From positions 1 to 7,003 of the forward strand of contig JAGQIT010000433.1 in assembly GCA_020431135.1 (NCBI GenBank): 7,003 nt of DNA, in the 5' to 3' direction. Position 1 is the stretch's first letter, and each line of letters starts with the position of its first letter. Positions 5,377 through 7,003 of this stretch are shown here, in pieces. The notes beneath the pieces were generated by a model that saw only the letters and a list, made by a program, of their open reading frames with translations, searched no databases and was not told the origin of the DNA. The DNA is from Myxococcales bacterium (GTDB lineage Bacteria > Myxococcota_A > Polyangia > Nannocystales > Nannocystaceae). The translations under genes and the position numbers were made by a program.

Positions 5377-5970
5377 GTGACCGTCGCTCCCCCCATCACG
5401 GAGCTGCTCCAGCGGTTGGCGAGCGGAGACGCTCGCGCGGCCGACGACCTCGCGCCGTCGCTCTACGTCGACCTCCGCCGGATCGCCCACGGCCAGCGCG
5501 CGCGCTGGCGCGGGCAGGCGACGCTCGAGACGACCGCGCTCCTGCACGAGGCCTGGCTCAAGGTCGCGCGCGCCCGCGGTCAGGGCTGGGCGAGCCGCGA
5601 GCACTTCTTCGCGGTGTGCACCCGGGCGATGCGGCAGATCCTCATCAACCACGCGCAGGCGAGGGTCGCGGCGAAGCGCGGCGGCGGGGCCGTCCCCGAG
5701 CCGATCGATGGCGTCGCCGATCTGAGCACGCGCGACGCCGAGCTGGTGCTCGCCGTCCAGCAGGCGATCGACGGCCTCCGGGCGCGCTCCGAGCGGCTGG
5801 CGAGCATCGTCGAGTACCGGGTCTACGCCGGCTTCTCGGTCGATGAGACCGCCGATATCCTCGGGGTCTCGGCGCGGACGGTGAAGCGGGAGTGGCAGCG
5901 CGCGCGCATCTGGTTGAGCGCGTCCTTGGAGGACGGGAGCCCGGCGTGGTCAGCTCTGGGTCCGAGATAG
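5377..5970 (+). CDS. ECF-subfamily RNA polymerase sigma factor (TIGR02999-like)
   Basis: From GTG at 5377 the protein has 197 residues, close to the usual size of this family. Region 2 spans about 20-100, with LYVDLRRIAHGQRARW (29-44), LETTALLHEAWLKV (50-63), the family hallmark REHFFAVCTRAMRQILINHA (74-93) and AAKRGGG (98-104). Region 4 spans about 128-185, with the helix-turn-helix SVDETADILGVSARTVKREW (154-173). These are typical of the ECF group abundant in Planctomycetes, Acidobacteria and myxobacteria, usually encoded next to a Ser/Thr kinase and not an anti-sigma factor; this is the case here. It directs RNA polymerase to a specific promoter set in the cytoplasm. The frame stays open back to a TTG at 5308, but that extension only translates the 9-bp repeat. 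GTG 5377 has GGA seven bases upstream; GTG 5365 remains possible. The stop overlaps the kinase start. Confidence 0.9.
   Translation: MTVAPPITELLQRLASGDARAADDLAPSLYVDLRRIAHGQRARWRGQATLETTALLHEAWLKVARARGQGWASREHFFAVCTRAMRQILINHAQARVAAKRGGGAVPEPIDGVADLSTRDAELVLAVQQAIDGLRARSERLASIVEYRVYAGFSVDETADILGVSARTVKREWQRARIWLSASLEDGSPAWSALGPR
5935..5939 (+). promoter_or_regulatory. Ribosome binding site of the Ser/Thr kinase gene, inside the sigma gene
   Basis: GGGAG lies six bases before GTG 5946, inside the last codons of the sigma factor gene. This fixes the kinase start and implies translational coupling. Confidence 0.75.
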
Positions 5971-7003
5971 ACCCCTCCGCCTGGAACCACCTCGACGCCC
6001 TCCTCGACGCCGCCCTCGACCGCACCGGGGCGGCGCGAGAGGCCTACCTCGCGGGCCTCGACGCGGCCGACCGAGAGGCGCTCCGCCGCCTCCTCAAGCA
6101 CGCCGACAGCGACGGCCCGGTCGAGGAATTGCTCGCGCTGACGAGCGCCGAGGTCGAGCCCGTGATCGGCACCTGGCGCCTCGGCCCGCAGATCGGCGCC
6201 GGCGGCATGAGCTCGGTCTACGCGGTCCGCCACGTCGACCCGGCGGTCGACCTGCGCGGGGCGATGAAGCTGCTCCGCGGCGGACCCGGGACGACCCGCT
6301 TCGTCGAGCGCTTCCAGCAGGAGCGCGACATCCTCGTCGGCCTCCGCCACCCGCACATCGTCGGCGTCTTCGACGGGGGGACGACCGCCGCCGGCGTCCC
6401 CTACTACGTGATGGAGCGGATCGACGGCCCGGACTGGGCGGCGTGGTGCCCGGCCCACCCGCTCGCCGAGCGCCTGCGCCGGCTCGTCCAGATCTGCCGC
6501 GCCGTCGCCTACGCGCACCAGCGGCTGATCGTCCACTGCGACCTCAAGCCGGCGAACCTCCTCTTCGATCGCGACGGCGAGCCGCGGGTGCTCGACTTCG
6601 GGATCGCCAAGCTCCTCGACCTCGGCGAGCACACGCTCACGGGCCAGCGCATGCTGACGCCGCGCTGGTCGGCGCCCGAGCAGGTCAGCGGCGCCGCGGT
6701 GACGACCCGCACTGACGTCCACGCGCTCGGCCTCCTGCTGTGGTCGAGCATCACCGACAAGGTCCCGCGGGGCGGGCTCTCGGGGACCGCGCTCCTCGCC
6801 GACGTCGGCGCCCGGCCGCCGCCGCTGCCGTCGACGATCGCCCCGATCGCCCGCGGGGACCTCGACGCGATCGTCCAGCGGGCGACGGCCCTCGATCCTG
6901 CGGACCGCTACCGCAGCGCCGCCGAGCTCGCTGACGACCTCGAGCGCCACCTCCGGGGCGAGGCCGTCCACGCCCGGGCGAGCGCCCGCTGGTACACCCT
7001 CTC
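5946..7003 (+). CDS. Eukaryotic-type Ser/Thr protein kinase, N-terminal part (cut by window edge)
   Basis: The frame is open from GTG 5946 to the edge (352 codons). An N-terminal helical segment (about 10-75) precedes a complete kinase domain: Gly-rich loop IGAGGMSSVYAV (83-94), ATP lysine Lys108 (AMKLL), alpha-C Glu126 (QQERDIL), hinge YYVMERIDGP (153-162), catalytic loop HCDLKPANLL (197-206), DFG 217-219, APE 243-245 and TDVHALGLLLW (256-266). The catalytic Asp199, Lys201 and Asn204 are all present, so it should be active, though Cys replaces the Arg of HRD. The segment DRYRSAAELADDLERHLRGE followed by Ala/Arg-rich sequence is typical of sigma-linked kinases, in which a transmembrane helix and often TPR or WD40 repeats come next; those would lie outside. 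It overlaps the sigma gene by 25 bases and has its own good ribosome binding site, so the two are made together. Its likely role is to phosphorylate and so switch the partner sigma factor. Confidence 0.93.
   Translation, partial: MVSSGSEIDPSAWNHLDALLDAALDRTGAAREAYLAGLDAADREALRRLLKHADSDGPVEELLALTSAEVEPVIGTWRLGPQIGAGGMSSVYAVRHVDPAVDLRGAMKLLRGGPGTTRFVERFQQERDILVGLRHPHIVGVFDGGTTAAGVPYYVMERIDGPDWAAWCPAHPLAERLRRLVQICRAVAYAHQRLIVHCDLKPANLLFDRDGEPRVLDFGIAKLLDLGEHTLTGQRMLTPRWSAPEQVSGAAVTTRTDVHALGLLLWSSITDKVPRGGLSGTALLADVGARPPPLPSTIAPIARGDLDAIVQRATALDPADRYRSAAELADDLERHLRGEAVHARASARWYTL

Noticed and set aside
5823..6971. 382-residue minus-strand open frame opposite the sigma-kinase pair
   Set aside because: The opposite strand carries a complete kinase domain; this frame shows only composition-driven sequence.

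Overview
This is a very GC-rich window, with strong G/C at third codon positions and many meaningless antisense reading frames. It most resembles a myxobacterium of the Nannocystis/Plesiocystis/Enhygromyxa group. The main clue is a lipoprotein with a Thr/Ser/Asp-rich linker just after its lipidated cysteine, a style common in Nannocystaceae. An ECF sigma factor fused by overlap to a eukaryotic-type Ser/Thr kinase also fits. The taxonomic placement is inference; there is no rRNA or marker gene here.

Layout. (1) Minus strand, 1-2117: an FGGY-family sugar/polyol kinase, followed 19 bases downstream by the N-terminal part of a sphingosine-1-phosphate-lyase-like PLP enzyme that runs off the left edge. 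The two look like an operon. (2) Plus strand, 2196-3253: a putative lipoprotein of unknown function with an acidic linker, then 11 bases later a small two-helix membrane protein. This pair diverges from the kinase operon across a 78-base gap that holds an inverted repeat touching the kinase start codon. (3) Minus strand, 3327-5159: a 610-residue lipoprotein built from about 190-residue repeat modules of beta-helix character. It converges on the small membrane protein gene across 73 bases. (4) Plus strand, 5377 to the right edge: an ECF sigma factor of the Planctomycetes/Acidobacteria type (TIGR02999-like) overlapping by 25 bases a Ser/Thr protein kinase, which is cut by the window end. Sigma factor and repeat lipoprotein are transcribed divergently from a 217-base region containing a 9-bp tandem repeat and a possible ECF-type -35 element.

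How the parts may work together. The kinase-lyase pair suggests a short 'phosphorylate, then cleave' route analogous to eukaryotic sphingoid-base breakdown, but with a kinase of a different superfamily; the substrate is unknown. The sigma-kinase pair is a regulatory cassette in which phosphorylation probably replaces a classical anti-sigma factor, and the divergent surface lipoprotein is the obvious candidate target. No mobile element, tRNA, rRNA or CRISPR array was seen. The least conventional items are the kinase-lyase pairing and the sigma/kinase/beta-helix lipoprotein locus.
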